From Pseudomonas frederiksbergensis (GTDB lineage Bacteria > Pseudomonadota > Gammaproteobacteria > Pseudomonadales > Pseudomonadaceae), in NCBI RefSeq assembly GCF_000802155.2, contig NZ_JQGJ02000022.1:1-64000 (forward strand): a stretch of 64,000 nt of DNA, written 5' to 3'. This document shows positions 16,985-26,171 of this stretch, one piece after another (the stretch's first letter is position 1; every line of letters starts with the position of its first letter). The notes under the pieces are model-generated. The model was given only the letters and a program-made list of their open reading frames with translations, made no database searches and was not told where the DNA came from. Made by a program: the position numbers and the translations under genes.

Positions 16985-17611
16985 CTATTTGATGTGCAGC
17001 AGGTCGTTGAAGGCGCGGGCGCGGCGCGTCACGTCAGCGGTGCTGTCGGCGCCGAACAGGCCGTGGACCACCGCAAGCAGGTCGACCCCGTGGGCCACCA
17101 GCGGGGCGGCATTTTCCAGGGTGATGCCGCCGATGGCGCAAATCGGTACATGCAGTTTGATGTGGGCCTGTTCGAGCAGTTCAAGGTTTGCGCTGGGCGC
17201 CCCGGGCTTGGTGCTGGAGTTGAAAAAGCGCCCGAACGCGACGTAGCTGGCGCCTTCGTTGACGGCCTGTTCGGCCAGCTCCAGGCTGGCGTGGCAAGTG
17301 GAGCCGACGATTGCCTTGTGGCCCAGCAACGCCCGCACCGGCGCCAGCGGGCCATCGGTCTGGCCGAGGTGGACGCCGACGCCAAGGCGCGCGGCCAATT
17401 CGGCGTCGTCGTTGATGATCAGCTGAGTCTTGTAGCGCTCGCACAAGTTGCGCAGTGCTTCGGCTTCGCGCAGGCGCCGGGCTTCGTCGCTGCTTTTATC
17501 GCGGTACTGCAGCAGGGTCACGCCACCTTCCAGTGCGGCTTCGACATACGCGAGGAACTTGCCGGCCAGCAGTTGGCTGTCGGTCACGGCATAAAGGCCA
17601 CGTAATTTCAT
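16985..17611 (-). CDS. thiE: Thiamine-phosphate synthase
   Basis: TIM-barrel enzyme of 208 residues that joins HMP-pyrophosphate and thiazole phosphate to give thiamine phosphate. The start MKLRGLYAVTDSQLL follows a good AGGAG site. GVHLGQTDGP and CAIGGITLENA are family motifs. It follows thiD by 15 nt and supplies the next step of the same pathway. Confidence 0.96.
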   Translation of the reverse strand: MKLRGLYAVTDSQLLAGKFLAYVEAALEGGVTLLQYRDKSSDEARRLREAEALRNLCERYKTQLIINDDAELAARLGVGVHLGQTDGPLAPVRALLGHKAIVGSTCHASLELAEQAVNEGASYVAFGRFFNSSTKPGAPSANLELLEQAHIKLHVPICAIGGITLENAAPLVAHGVDLLAVVHGLFGADSTADVTRRARAFNDLLHIK

Positions 17612-17626
17612 TCCACAGCTCCTGTG

Positions 17627-18424
17627 CTACGAGCAGAAATCCAGCGGCAGGCGACGCGGTACGAACTGGCCTTTGCCCAGTTGTTCGGCATCGCGCAGGG
17701 TACGCCAGGTATAGTCCAGCGCTGTCTTGACCGCGCTGGCGAGCTGTTCGCCCTGGGCCAGCCGGCCGGCGATGGCGCTGGCGAGGGTGCAGCCGGAGCC
17801 GTGATAGCTGCCGGGTAAGCGCTGGCAGGTGAACGTCTCGCGGTGTCCGTCGCGGCTGTACAGGCGATTATGGACTTCATGCTCGTCGCCGTGGCCGCCG
17901 GTGATCAGCAGGTGCTTGACGAAGGGCAGCAATTTTTCTGCGCATTCATCGGCGCTGCCTTCGGGCAACTCGGCGAGGATGCGCGCTTCGGGCAGGTTAG
18001 GCGTGGCGATGATAGCCAAGGGCAGCAGGCGTTCGCGCATGGCGTAGCCAACTTCATCCTTGCCCAGCCGTCCGCCGCCGCCGGCACGCAACACTGGGTC
18101 GCAGACCATCGGCAGCTGTGGGTGTGCCTGGAGCAACTCGACCACCGTGTCGACCATTTCCAATGAGCCGAGCATCCCCAGCTTCACCGCCGCGACGGGC
18201 GAATCGTTGAGCACGGCATTGGCTTGCGCCAGCACCCACTCGCGATCGAGCACGCGGAAATCGCTGACGTTGACCGTGTCTTGCACGGTTAGCGCGGTAA
18301 CGGCCGGGGCGGCGTGACATCCCTGGGCGAGCAGGGCTTCGATATCTGCCTGCAAGCCGGCGCCACCACTTGGGTCGTGGCCGGAGAGACAGAGGACAAC
18401 GGGGCGAGAGCTGTAGATATTCAT
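17627..18424 (-). CDS. thiD: Hydroxymethylpyrimidine/phosphomethylpyrimidine kinase
   Basis: Ribokinase-fold kinase of 265 residues that phosphorylates HMP and HMP-P. It has SGHDPSGGAGLQADIEA near the N-terminus and the catalytic anion-hole motif GSGCTLASAIA near the C-terminus. The ATG at 18424 gives MNIYSSRPVVLCLSG. First gene of thiD-thiE-hemL. No TPP riboswitch is evident in the 300 bases upstream. Confidence 0.96.
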   Translation of the reverse strand: MNIYSSRPVVLCLSGHDPSGGAGLQADIEALLAQGCHAAPAVTALTVQDTVNVSDFRVLDREWVLAQANAVLNDSPVAAVKLGMLGSLEMVDTVVELLQAHPQLPMVCDPVLRAGGGGRLGKDEVGYAMRERLLPLAIIATPNLPEARILAELPEGSADECAEKLLPFVKHLLITGGHGDEHEVHNRLYSRDGHRETFTCQRLPGSYHGSGCTLASAIAGRLAQGEQLASAVKTALDYTWRTLRDAEQLGKGQFVPRRLPLDFCS

Positions 18425-18723
18425 GGTGCGCGAGCTTATCACCAAACCTCTTTTATCGGTGATCGGGCGCAGAGGGATTTGCTGGCGATTATTTTTGTGG
18501 TCCGCCGGTTGGCAACTTGACCAAAGCAACAGCTCTATCTCAATGCTTGGCGCTGAGACGCCCGTCCTAGAGCCTTTTGTCGGAAAAATTTCCGTGGTGC
18601 AAATTGGCCATCAACGGCTATGCTACGGATGGATCCAACCAATAACAGGTAATGCCGGTTTTACGTCTACTCAGGGAATGGGGGGCTTCCTGACTCAACC
18701 GGACAGGCCACGCTGGGGCTTAA

Positions 18724-21108
18724 ATGCGCTATTTGCTGATGTTGCTGCTGTGCTTGTCCCCCTTGGCAAGTGCGCTCGAATTTGATGACTCTACCCAAAA
18801 CCTGCCTTTGGGCCATGCATTGCAGGTCTTTGAGGATGCCAGCGGCACGGCCTCCATCGATGAAGTCCTGGCCCAGGCCGCGGCCGGTCGTTTCAAACCC
18901 CATGACAAAGCCACGCTCAATGCCGGTTACTCACGGTCGGCATTCTGGTTGAAAGTGGATCTGCATTATCGTCCGGCCAATCCCGACGCCCAGCGAACCT
19001 GGTTGCTGGAACTGGCGTATCCGCCGCTGGATCACTTGGACTTGTACTTGGCCGACGGCAGCGGGGCGTATCGCCTGGTTCGCCAGACGGGCGATGCACT
19101 GCCGTTTGCCAGCCGCGAGGTTCGCCAGAACAATTACCTGTTCAGCCTGGATTTCCAACCGGGACAACGCCAGGTCGTGTATCTGCGGCTGCAGAGCCAG
19201 GGCTCGATCCAGGCGCCGTTGACGCTGTGGTCGAGCACCGCGTACTTGGAGCAGCAGCCGGTGCGCCTGTATGTGTTGGGAACCATTTATGGCGTGTTGC
19301 TGGGGATGCTGGTCTATAACCTGTTCATTTACTTGAGCGTGCGCGACACCAGCTACCTGTATTACATCTTCTATATCGCCTCGTTCGGCCTGTATCAGTT
19401 GTCGGTCAACGGCGCCGCGGTGGAGTATTTCTGGCCGGACAATCCGTGGTGGGCCAACGCTGCGACGCCATTCTTCATCGGCTGCGCGGGGCTGTTCGGC
19501 AGCCAGTTCGCCCGCAGCTTCCTGCAAACCGCGCAATACAGTCGTTGGGTCGATCGAGTATTGCTTGTGCTGATTGCCTACAGCGCCGTGGTGGTGGGGC
19601 TGTCGCTGATGACCAGCTATGCCCTGGCGCTACGCCTGGCGACAGCGTTGGCCCTGGTGTTTACCGTGGTGATCTTTGGCGCCGGGCTGTTCGCCTGGTG
19701 GCGTGGCCTGCGGGTCGCGCGTTATTTCATCATTGCCTGGTCGGCGTTCCTGCTGGGAGGCATCGTCAACACGATGATGGTGTTGGGTTACCTGCCGAAC
19801 ATTTTCCTGACCATGTACGCCAGCCAGATCGGCTCAGCCATCGAAGTGGCGCTGTTGTCCCTCGCCCTGGCGGATCGCATCAACGCGATGCGCGAGCAGC
19901 AAGCCCAGACGCTGTTCGACGCCGGCCAGAAACTCGAAGTGCTCAACCAGCAATTGGCCCAGGGCAACAAACTCAAGGATGAATTCCTCGCCACCCTGAC
20001 CCACGAGTTGCGCACGCCAATGAACGGTGTGATTGGCTCTCTGGAGTTGATGGAAACCGTCGAGATGGACGCGGAACTCACCCAGTATCAACAGACGGCG
20101 GCCGGTTCGGCGCGGGACATGATGCGCATGGTCAACGGTATGCTCACGCTCACCGAGTTGCAGGCCGGCAAGCTCAAGGTCTACCCGGCGCCGTTCAGCC
20201 TGCGCGGTGTGATTGACGCCTTGCAGGTGCAGTTCGGTGCCAACGCGGTTGCCAAGGGCCTGGATTTCAAGGTCGACATTGGCCCCGGCCTGGCGGATCG
20301 ATTGGTCGGTGATAGCGGTAAACTGGCCCAGTGCCTGGAATGCCTATTGGACAACGCCATCAAGTTCACCCGCTCGGGTGGCGTTGCGCTGCGGGTCAGC
20401 GGGCGGCCGTCGGAGCTGGATCGTCTGGTGCTGTCATTCGCCGTGATCGATACCGGCATCGGTTTCACCGATCTGGGCGAGGCGACGTTGTACCAGCGCT
20501 TCTTCCAGCTCGATGGCTCGATGACGCGCGAATACGGCGGCCTTGGCGTGGGCTTGGCGATCTGTCGCCAGTTGGTCGAACTGCTCGGCGGGCGCCTGAC
20601 CCATATTTCCGAGCCGAGGCGCGGCAGCCGTTTCCAGCTCGACGTGGAATTCGACATCGCGTTGCCAATGGCCATCTCGACGCCATTTTCCTTCAGCGGA
20701 CGCCGGGATCCGCGCCAGCCCCAGGATTGCACGGTGCTGCTGGCGGACGACAACACCGTCGATCAGTTGGTCATGCGCGGCATGCTGCTGAAACTGGGCT
20801 ATCGGGTGCGCACCGCCGACAACAGTCGAGCGGCCCTGGACCTGCTACAGGGCGACAGTTTTGACGCGGTGCTCCTCGATTGCCAGTCGGCGCCGCCGGA
20901 CGGGGTTTCACTCTGCTGCCAGATCCGCGCGCTGTCCGGTTGCGAGGATTTGCCCCTGCTGGTGGTCAGCCCGAACATCGAGCAGGAGCGTTGCCCCTCC
21001 GGGGCCTTGGTCGATTATTTGAGCAAACCGGTGAAATTCGAAGTGCTCCAGGCGATTCTGCAGCGACGCGTGCTTTGTCCAAAACAGGGTGAAAGCGCCG
21101 ATATTTAG
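18724..21108 (+). CDS. ladS: Hybrid sensor histidine kinase LadS
   Basis: 794-residue hybrid kinase divergent from thiD, the same place as P. aeruginosa ladS (PA3974). Order: signal peptide (1-18), 7TMR-DISMED2 sensor domain (about 22-155), seven membrane helices (about 180-385), histidine kinase domain with His 427 in LTHELRTPMNG and ATPase motifs (DTGIGF, GGLGVGLAI), and a receiver with DD 675-676, phospho-acceptor Asp 719 and Lys 768. In P. aeruginosa LadS passes phosphate to the GacS pathway and raises RsmY/RsmZ, favouring the biofilm lifestyle. All phosphorelay residues are present, so it should be active. Confidence 0.93.
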   Translation: MRYLLMLLLCLSPLASALEFDDSTQNLPLGHALQVFEDASGTASIDEVLAQAAAGRFKPHDKATLNAGYSRSAFWLKVDLHYRPANPDAQRTWLLELAYPPLDHLDLYLADGSGAYRLVRQTGDALPFASREVRQNNYLFSLDFQPGQRQVVYLRLQSQGSIQAPLTLWSSTAYLEQQPVRLYVLGTIYGVLLGMLVYNLFIYLSVRDTSYLYYIFYIASFGLYQLSVNGAAVEYFWPDNPWWANAATPFFIGCAGLFGSQFARSFLQTAQYSRWVDRVLLVLIAYSAVVVGLSLMTSYALALRLATALALVFTVVIFGAGLFAWWRGLRVARYFIIAWSAFLLGGIVNTMMVLGYLPNIFLTMYASQIGSAIEVALLSLALADRINAMREQQAQTLFDAGQKLEVLNQQLAQGNKLKDEFLATLTHELRTPMNGVIGSLELMETVEMDAELTQYQQTAAGSARDMMRMVNGMLTLTELQAGKLKVYPAPFSLRGVIDALQVQFGANAVAKGLDFKVDIGPGLADRLVGDSGKLAQCLECLLDNAIKFTRSGGVALRVSGRPSELDRLVLSFAVIDTGIGFTDLGEATLYQRFFQLDGSMTREYGGLGVGLAICRQLVELLGGRLTHISEPRRGSRFQLDVEFDIALPMAISTPFSFSGRRDPRQPQDCTVLLADDNTVDQLVMRGMLLKLGYRVRTADNSRAALDLLQGDSFDAVLLDCQSAPPDGVSLCCQIRALSGCEDLPLLVVSPNIEQERCPSGALVDYLSKPVKFEVLQAILQRRVLCPKQGESADI

Positions 21109-21182
21109 GCGGATATGCCACTTTGATCGGCCTGGGGGCGGTGCTTAACTGAATCCCTGCTGGCCGACCGAGGAGCCCCGCC

Positions 21183-22832
21183 ATGAACCTGCATCAGTTC
21201 GCCGAAACCCACGACGTCACGAATCAGCCGCCGTCCCTGGACGGCGCCAACCTGTACCGCATCGATCTGCCGTTGCAACAGTGGTCTCGACGCTTCGGTG
21301 CTGATTGGGCGCAGGCGCGGATCGATGCCTACGGTGCGCTGGCCGGCGGGCCGTTGATGGAAGCGGGATTCCTGGCCAACCAGAACAAGCCGGTATTTTC
21401 CAGTCACGATCGCTACGGCCACCGTATCGACCTGGTGGAGTTTCATCCTGCGTATCACCAACTGATGCGTACCGCCGTCGAGCACGGCTTGCCCAGCCTG
21501 CCGTGGGCCCATCCGCAACCCGGCGCCCATGTCGCCCGCGCGTCGATGACTTACCTGCACAGCCAGGCCGAAGCCGGAACCGGTTGCCCGTTGACCATGA
21601 CTTTCGCGAGCGTGCCGGCGCTGCGCCTGCAACCCGATCTGGCCGAGCATTGGGTGCCGAAAGTGCTCGCCACCGAATACGACCCGCGCAACGTCGGCAT
21701 CGCCCACAAGGCCGGGGTGACCCTGGGCATGGCGATGACTGAAAAACAAGGTGGCACCGATGTGCGCGCCAACACCACCAAGGCCTATCCGGTGGGCGCC
21801 AGCGGACCGGGCCAGGCCTATGAACTGGTGGGGCATAAATGGTTCTGCTCGGCACCGATGTGTGACGCCTTCCTCACCCTGGCCCAGACCGACAAGGGCC
21901 TGACCTGTTTCCTGCTGCCGCGTCATCGCCCGGATGACACACGCAATCAGTTTTATATCCAACGGCTGAAAAATAAGCTGGGCAACTGCTCCAACGCGTC
22001 CAGCGAAGTCGAGTTCCGTGGCGCACTGGCCTGGATGGTCGGTGAAGAGGGCCGAGGCGTGCCGACGATCATCGAGATGGTCGCCATGACCCGTTTCGAT
22101 TGCATGGTTGGCTCCAGCGCCCTGATGCGCCAGGCCTTGACCCAGGCCAGCCACCACTGCGCGCACCGCCTGGTTGGCGGCAGGGTTTTGAGTGAACAGC
22201 CGCTGATGCAAAACGTGCTCGCCGACCTGGCTCTGGAAAGCGAAGCCGCGCTGGCCCTGAGCCTGCGCATGGGGCGGGCGCTGGATCATCTCGACGACGC
22301 ACACGAAGCCAAGTTCGCTCGGCTGGTGACGGCGGTGGGCAAGTACTGGATCTGCAAGCGCGCCCCCGCGATGATCAACGAAGCGGCGGAATGCATGGGC
22401 GGGGCCGGCTACGTCGAAGACAACATCCTGCCGCGCCTGTACCGTGAAGCGCCGGTCAACTCGACTTGGGAAGGGTCTGGCAACGTGCAATGCCTTGATG
22501 TGTTGCGCGCCTTGTCCAAGGAGCCCGGTGTGCTGGAGGTCTTGTTCAGCGAGTTGGGCGACGGCCACGGCGACAAGCGCCTGGCCGGGCACATCCACCA
22601 ATTGCACGCAGCCTTCAAGGACACCGGCGACATCCAGTACCGCGCCCGGCAATTGACCGAAGATATCGCCGTGGGCCTGCAAGCCAAGCTGTTGCTCGAG
22701 GCGGGGAACGGCGAGGTCAGCGATGCCTTTATCGCCAGTCGCCTGGGCTCGACTGGTCGGGTATACGGCGCCCTGCCTCGGGGCTTGAATGTCGAGGCGA
22801 TCGTCGCCCGCTCGACCCCGCAGGGGTTCTGA
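21183..22832 (+). CDS. AidB-like acyl-CoA dehydrogenase
   Basis: Flavoprotein of 549 residues, the long form typical of AidB rather than of the 380-residue beta-oxidation enzymes. FAD/substrate motifs MTEKQGGTDVRANTT, CMGGAGYVEDNILPRLYREAPVN and NSTWEGSGNVQCLD are clear. E. coli AidB is part of the adaptive response to DNA alkylation; related proteins may be isovaleryl-CoA dehydrogenase-like. The ATG follows CCGAGGAGCCCCGCC. Many pseudomonads have a TetR gene beside this one; none is present here. Confidence 0.88.
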   Translation: MNLHQFAETHDVTNQPPSLDGANLYRIDLPLQQWSRRFGADWAQARIDAYGALAGGPLMEAGFLANQNKPVFSSHDRYGHRIDLVEFHPAYHQLMRTAVEHGLPSLPWAHPQPGAHVARASMTYLHSQAEAGTGCPLTMTFASVPALRLQPDLAEHWVPKVLATEYDPRNVGIAHKAGVTLGMAMTEKQGGTDVRANTTKAYPVGASGPGQAYELVGHKWFCSAPMCDAFLTLAQTDKGLTCFLLPRHRPDDTRNQFYIQRLKNKLGNCSNASSEVEFRGALAWMVGEEGRGVPTIIEMVAMTRFDCMVGSSALMRQALTQASHHCAHRLVGGRVLSEQPLMQNVLADLALESEAALALSLRMGRALDHLDDAHEAKFARLVTAVGKYWICKRAPAMINEAAECMGGAGYVEDNILPRLYREAPVNSTWEGSGNVQCLDVLRALSKEPGVLEVLFSELGDGHGDKRLAGHIHQLHAAFKDTGDIQYRARQLTEDIAVGLQAKLLLEAGNGEVSDAFIASRLGSTGRVYGALPRGLNVEAIVARSTPQGF

Positions 22833-22941
22833 AACAACCCTACCTATTGTGGAAGCGATCGAGTCCAATACGCCACTGTTCCCGTCCGGCGGCGATGCAG
22901 GCAAGATGAAGGCCTGCAAGTCAGAACACAGGAAGCTGATC

Positions 22942-24405
22942 GTGACCGAAGCGTTTATTGTCGTTCAAACCGCCGAACAAGCCGTGGATCGGCTGGCGGC
23001 CCTGCACGAGCGTGCGACCACTGCGCTGAACCAGGCGCTCAAGCGTTATCTCAAGGACCGCGTCGAGCCGGATGCCGAGCAACGGGCCTTGTTTCGCTAC
23101 CCGGCCCTGCGCTTGACCTATCATTGTCACGGCGAAGTCCCGCAAACCACTCGCGCCTACGCCAAGGTCCAGCTGCCCGGCACTTACAGCGTCACCGTTA
23201 CCCACCCGGCCGCGTTTCGCAAATACCTGCTGGAGCAGCTCGTGCCGTTGATGCACGACTTCACCGTCACCGTCGAGGTGGGTGTCAGCGAGCAGAACAT
23301 TCCGTACCCGTATGTGGTGGAGCAGGGCGACGAACTCGCCGGCTCCGGTGTGACTGCCGCCGTGCTGGCGCGAGTCTTCCCTAGCACCGATTTGTCAGCT
23401 GCCACTGATGGCATCGCCGACGGTCTCTACGATTGGGAAAACACCGATCCGCTGCCCCTGGCGCTGTTCGACGCCGCACGGGTGGATTTCTCGCTGCGTC
23501 GCCTGGTGCACTACACCGGCAGCGACTGGCGCCATGTGCAGCCGTGGATCCTGCTCACCAACTACCACCGTTATGTCGACCAGTTCATTGTCCACGGCCT
23601 TGAGCAATTGCGCAGTGACCCGCGCTTCGTGCGGATGGTGTTGCCGGGTAACGTGATCATCGACAAGAACATGGATCACGGCGAAGCCTCTGCCATCGCC
23701 GCGGGCGTGGTCTGGCATCGCTATCAGATGCCGGCCTATCACTTGCAGGCCAGCGATGGCCATGGCGTGACCCTGGTGAACATCGGCGTCGGCCCGTCCA
23801 ACGCCAAGAACATTACCGACCACCTGGCCGTGCTCCGTCCGCATTGCTGGCTGATGATCGGTCACTGTGGCGGGCTGCGGCAGTCCCAGACCATTGGCGA
23901 CTATGTGCTGGCCCATGCCTACATGCGCCGCGATGGCATTCTCGATCGGGTGGTGCCGCCGAACATCCCGATCCCGGCCTTGGCCGAAGTGCAAATGGCA
24001 CTCCAGCAGGCGGCGGCGAACATCACCGGCGAAAAAGGCGATGAGCTGAAAAAACGCCTGCGCACCGGCACCGTGCTGACCTATGACGATCGCAACTGGG
24101 AATTGCGCTGGGCCCAGGAACGGCCATTGATCAACCTCTCCCGCGCTGTTGCGGTGGATATGGAAAGCGGCACCATCGCCGCCCAGGGGTATCGCCTGCG
24201 GGTGCCTTACGGCACGTTGCTTTGCGTTTCGGACAAGCCACTGCACAGCGAGATCAAGCTGCCGGGCTCGGCCAACGCGTTCTACGAGCGGGCGGTCAAC
24301 CAGCACCTGAAGATCGGGATCGCCGCGCTGGATCTGTTGCGCAACGAACTCAACTCGTTGCATTCGCGCAAACTGCGCAGCTTCGACGAGCCGCCGTTCC
24401 GCTGA
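22942..24405 (+). CDS. amn: AMP nucleosidase
   Basis: Enzyme of 487 residues (E. coli Amn 484) that hydrolyses AMP to adenine and ribose 5-phosphate. It has the N-terminal AMNp domain and the C-terminal nucleoside phosphorylase fold (LVNIGVGPSNAKNITDHLAVLRPHCW split by short loops; VDMESGTIAAQGYR). I choose the GTG at 22942 because AGGAAG lies 6-7 nt upstream and the N-terminus then matches the family. An ATG at 22906 would add 12 residues. Confidence 0.93.
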   Translation: MTEAFIVVQTAEQAVDRLAALHERATTALNQALKRYLKDRVEPDAEQRALFRYPALRLTYHCHGEVPQTTRAYAKVQLPGTYSVTVTHPAAFRKYLLEQLVPLMHDFTVTVEVGVSEQNIPYPYVVEQGDELAGSGVTAAVLARVFPSTDLSAATDGIADGLYDWENTDPLPLALFDAARVDFSLRRLVHYTGSDWRHVQPWILLTNYHRYVDQFIVHGLEQLRSDPRFVRMVLPGNVIIDKNMDHGEASAIAAGVVWHRYQMPAYHLQASDGHGVTLVNIGVGPSNAKNITDHLAVLRPHCWLMIGHCGGLRQSQTIGDYVLAHAYMRRDGILDRVVPPNIPIPALAEVQMALQQAAANITGEKGDELKKRLRTGTVLTYDDRNWELRWAQERPLINLSRAVAVDMESGTIAAQGYRLRVPYGTLLCVSDKPLHSEIKLPGSANAFYERAVNQHLKIGIAALDLLRNELNSLHSRKLRSFDEPPFR

Positions 24406-24421
24406 TCGGGTAGTGGTCATT

Positions 24422-24460
24422 TAACGGTCGGGCCACTAGCATGGTCGGCCCAGACCGTTA
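24422..24460. terminator. Inverted repeat between amn and rluE
   Basis: Arms TAACGGTC/GACCGTTA extend through GGGCC/GGCCC with one bulged base, around a 12-nt loop. It lies just after amn and 15 nt before the rluE start. There is no T-run, so it is either an amn terminator or a leader structure for rluE. Confidence 0.5.
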
Positions 24461-24475
24461 GATGTTGTCGCTGCC

Positions 24476-25111
24476 ATGCCCCGTCCGCCCCGTCCCGTTT
24501 CCCGCCGCCCTGGCGCGAAGCCTCCAGCCTCCGCCCCGCGCCGCGTGGCCAAGGCGCCTCCGGCCGAGCCGAAGCTGATCCTGTTCAACAAACCCTTCGA
24601 TGTGCTGACGCAATTCAGCGACGGTGAAGGGCGCGCCACGCTCAAGGATTTTATCGACGTGCCCGGCATCTACCCGGCCGGTCGCCTGGACCGTGACAGC
24701 GAAGGGCTGTTGTTGCTCACCAACGATGGACAGTTGCAGGCGCGCATCGCCGACCCCAAGCACAAACTGGCCAAGACGTACTGGGTCCAAGTCGAGGGGG
24801 AGCCGAGCGACGAACAGTTGCAGCGCCTGCGTGCCGGTGTGGAATTGAACGATGGCATGACGCTGCCGGCCGAGGCCCGCCAATTGGACGAACCGCAATT
24901 GTGGCCGCGCAATCCACCGGTGCGCTTTCGTAAAAGCGTACCGACGTCTTGGCTGGAATTGGTCATTCGCGAAGGGCGCAACCGCCAGGTGCGACGCATG
25001 ACTGCTGCCGTGGGGTTGCCGACCTTGCGCCTGGTGCGGGTCAGGATTGGCGACTGGACAATCGAAGGCCTCGACCAAGGCCAGTGGAAGGAAGTGCCAG
25101 CGCGTCTATAA
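24476..25111 (+). CDS. rluE: 23S rRNA pseudouridine synthase, RluE-like
   Basis: RsuA-family pseudouridine synthase of 211 residues. The catalytic Asp is in GRLDRDSEGLLLLTNDG and the family ends with REGRNRQVRRMTAAVG. It lacks an S4 domain, as RluE (which modifies 23S U2457) does, so RluE is the best fit. The first 35 residues are a basic Pro/Arg/Ala-rich tail likely to be disordered. Its last 6 nt overlap the convergent DUF2788 gene. Confidence 0.87.
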   Translation: MPRPPRPVSRRPGAKPPASAPRRVAKAPPAEPKLILFNKPFDVLTQFSDGEGRATLKDFIDVPGIYPAGRLDRDSEGLLLLTNDGQLQARIADPKHKLAKTYWVQVEGEPSDEQLQRLRAGVELNDGMTLPAEARQLDEPQLWPRNPPVRFRKSVPTSWLELVIREGRNRQVRRMTAAVGLPTLRLVRVRIGDWTIEGLDQGQWKEVPARL

Positions 25112-25315
25112 CGTGCCGGACTCGATCAGGCCGATCACCACGCTCTTGATGATGAACGCCGCCACGCCCAGGCCCAGCACGAAAAACAGGATGAACGAAC
25201 CAAAGCGTCCGGCCTTGGACTTCTTCGCCAGGTCCCAGACGATAAAGCCCATGAAAATGATCAGGATGCTGACCAGGCCGGTCATCATCCACTCTTCGAA
25301 AACAGCAGGATCCAT
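25106..25315 (-). CDS. DUF2788 family small membrane protein
   Basis: Protein of 69 residues with two membrane segments (about 10-27 and 39-62) joined by the basic loop AKKSKAGRFG. I recognise this arrangement as DUF2788. The ATG at 25315 gives MDPAVFEEWMMTGLVS; a longer upstream frame is not family-like. Function unknown. It overlaps the 3' end of rluE on the opposite strand by 6 nt. Confidence 0.8.
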   Translation of the reverse strand: MDPAVFEEWMMTGLVSILIIFMGFIVWDLAKKSKAGRFGSFILFFVLGLGVAAFIIKSVVIGLIESGTL

Positions 25316-25434
25316 CGGGGCACTCCGGCGTGGACGCGGTTGTAAAAAGGCGGGGCGAGTATACGGCATGGTGGCCGGGTGCAGGATTGGGCTGCGGCGG
25401 TGTGTCGCAGCTGTTCATCGCGGGCTGGAGATCT

Positions 25435-25562
25435 TGTGGCGAGGGCGCTTGCTCCCGCCGGGTTGCACAGCGACCCCAAAAAAATCTGACCGGTTCCTGA
25501 TTGCCAGTGGAGCGGTTTGCGACTGCTGCGCAGTCGAGCGGGAGCAAGCTCCCTCGCCACAA
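25435..25562. repeat. REP doublet (REPIN-like)
   Basis: Outer elements TTGTGGCGAGGGCGCTTGC and GCAAGCTCCCTCGCCACAA are inverted about 75 nt apart. An inner perfect stem GACTGC-TGC-GCAGTC lies next to the right arm. It fills the space between the DUF2788 gene and the Lrp-family regulator. Confidence 0.8.
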
Positions 25563-25568
25563 AAGCGG

Positions 25569-26048
25569 TCAGCTACGCAGATGCGTCAACGGTAATTCAG
25601 TGCTGTTGAGCACCTGGTTCAGCACAAAACTCGATCGCACGCTGGTGACCCCTTCGATCCGCGTCAGGTGCCCCAACAGCAGCTTCTGGTAATGGTCCAT
25701 GTCCGGCACCACCACTTTGAGCTGGTAGTCCGCGTCGATGCCGGTGACCAGGCTGCACTCTTGCACTTGCGGCAGGTTGCGGATCGCGGCTTCGAAGGTC
25801 TCGAAGCGATCGGGGGTGTGGCGGTCCATGCCGATCAGCACGTAGGCCGTCAGGCTCAGGCCGAGCATCTTGCGGTCGAGCAGGGCAACCTGACGGGTGA
25901 TATAGCCGTCGTCTTCCAACTGCTTGACCCGCCGCGAGCACGGCGAGGGCGACAGGCCGATGCGTTCGGCCAGTTCCTGGTTGGAGATACGCGCGTCGCG
26001 CTGCAATTCCGCCAGAATACTCAGGTCGTAACGGTCGAGTTTGCTCAT
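25569..26048 (-). CDS. Lrp/AsnC family transcriptional regulator
   Basis: DNA-binding regulator of 159 residues. An N-terminal helix-turn-helix (about 5-60; ISNQELAERIGLSPSPCSRRVKQLEDDGYI) is followed by an AsnC ligand-binding domain (VQECSLVTGIDADYQLKVVVPD). Such proteins respond to amino acids and control nearby transport or metabolic genes. No such target is adjacent, so its regulon cannot be read from context. It is divergent from the candidate small RNA. Confidence 0.9.
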   Translation of the reverse strand: MSKLDRYDLSILAELQRDARISNQELAERIGLSPSPCSRRVKQLEDDGYITRQVALLDRKMLGLSLTAYVLIGMDRHTPDRFETFEAAIRNLPQVQECSLVTGIDADYQLKVVVPDMDHYQKLLLGHLTRIEGVTSVRSSFVLNQVLNSTELPLTHLRS

Positions 26049-26160
26049 CGAGCGGGCCTTTATCTGGTTAATTGCGTGAGATTATCCATCCAAGGCTAAA
26101 AATTGCGCAAGTGGAGTTTAATCCAGCAATATTCGCAATCGGCTGCCGACGCCTCGGGCC

Positions 26161-26166
26161 TATGCT
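26161..26166 (+). promoter_or_regulatory. Candidate -10 element for structured RNA
   Basis: CCTATGCTTA contains TATGCT, which resembles a sigma-70/sigma-S -10 hexamer. No good -35 hexamer is visible 17 nt upstream, which would fit a sigma-S promoter. Tentative. Confidence 0.3.
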
Positions 26167-26171
26167 TACCA

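Noticed and set aside
18425..18723. TPP riboswitch upstream of thiD
   Set aside because: The conserved CUGAGA and GAUCUGGAUAAUGC-like cores were not found in the 300 bases before thiD on its strand.
21105..22919. Long minus-strand frame of about 604 codons
   Set aside because: It is antisense to the AidB-like gene, which has real FAD and acyl-CoA dehydrogenase motifs.
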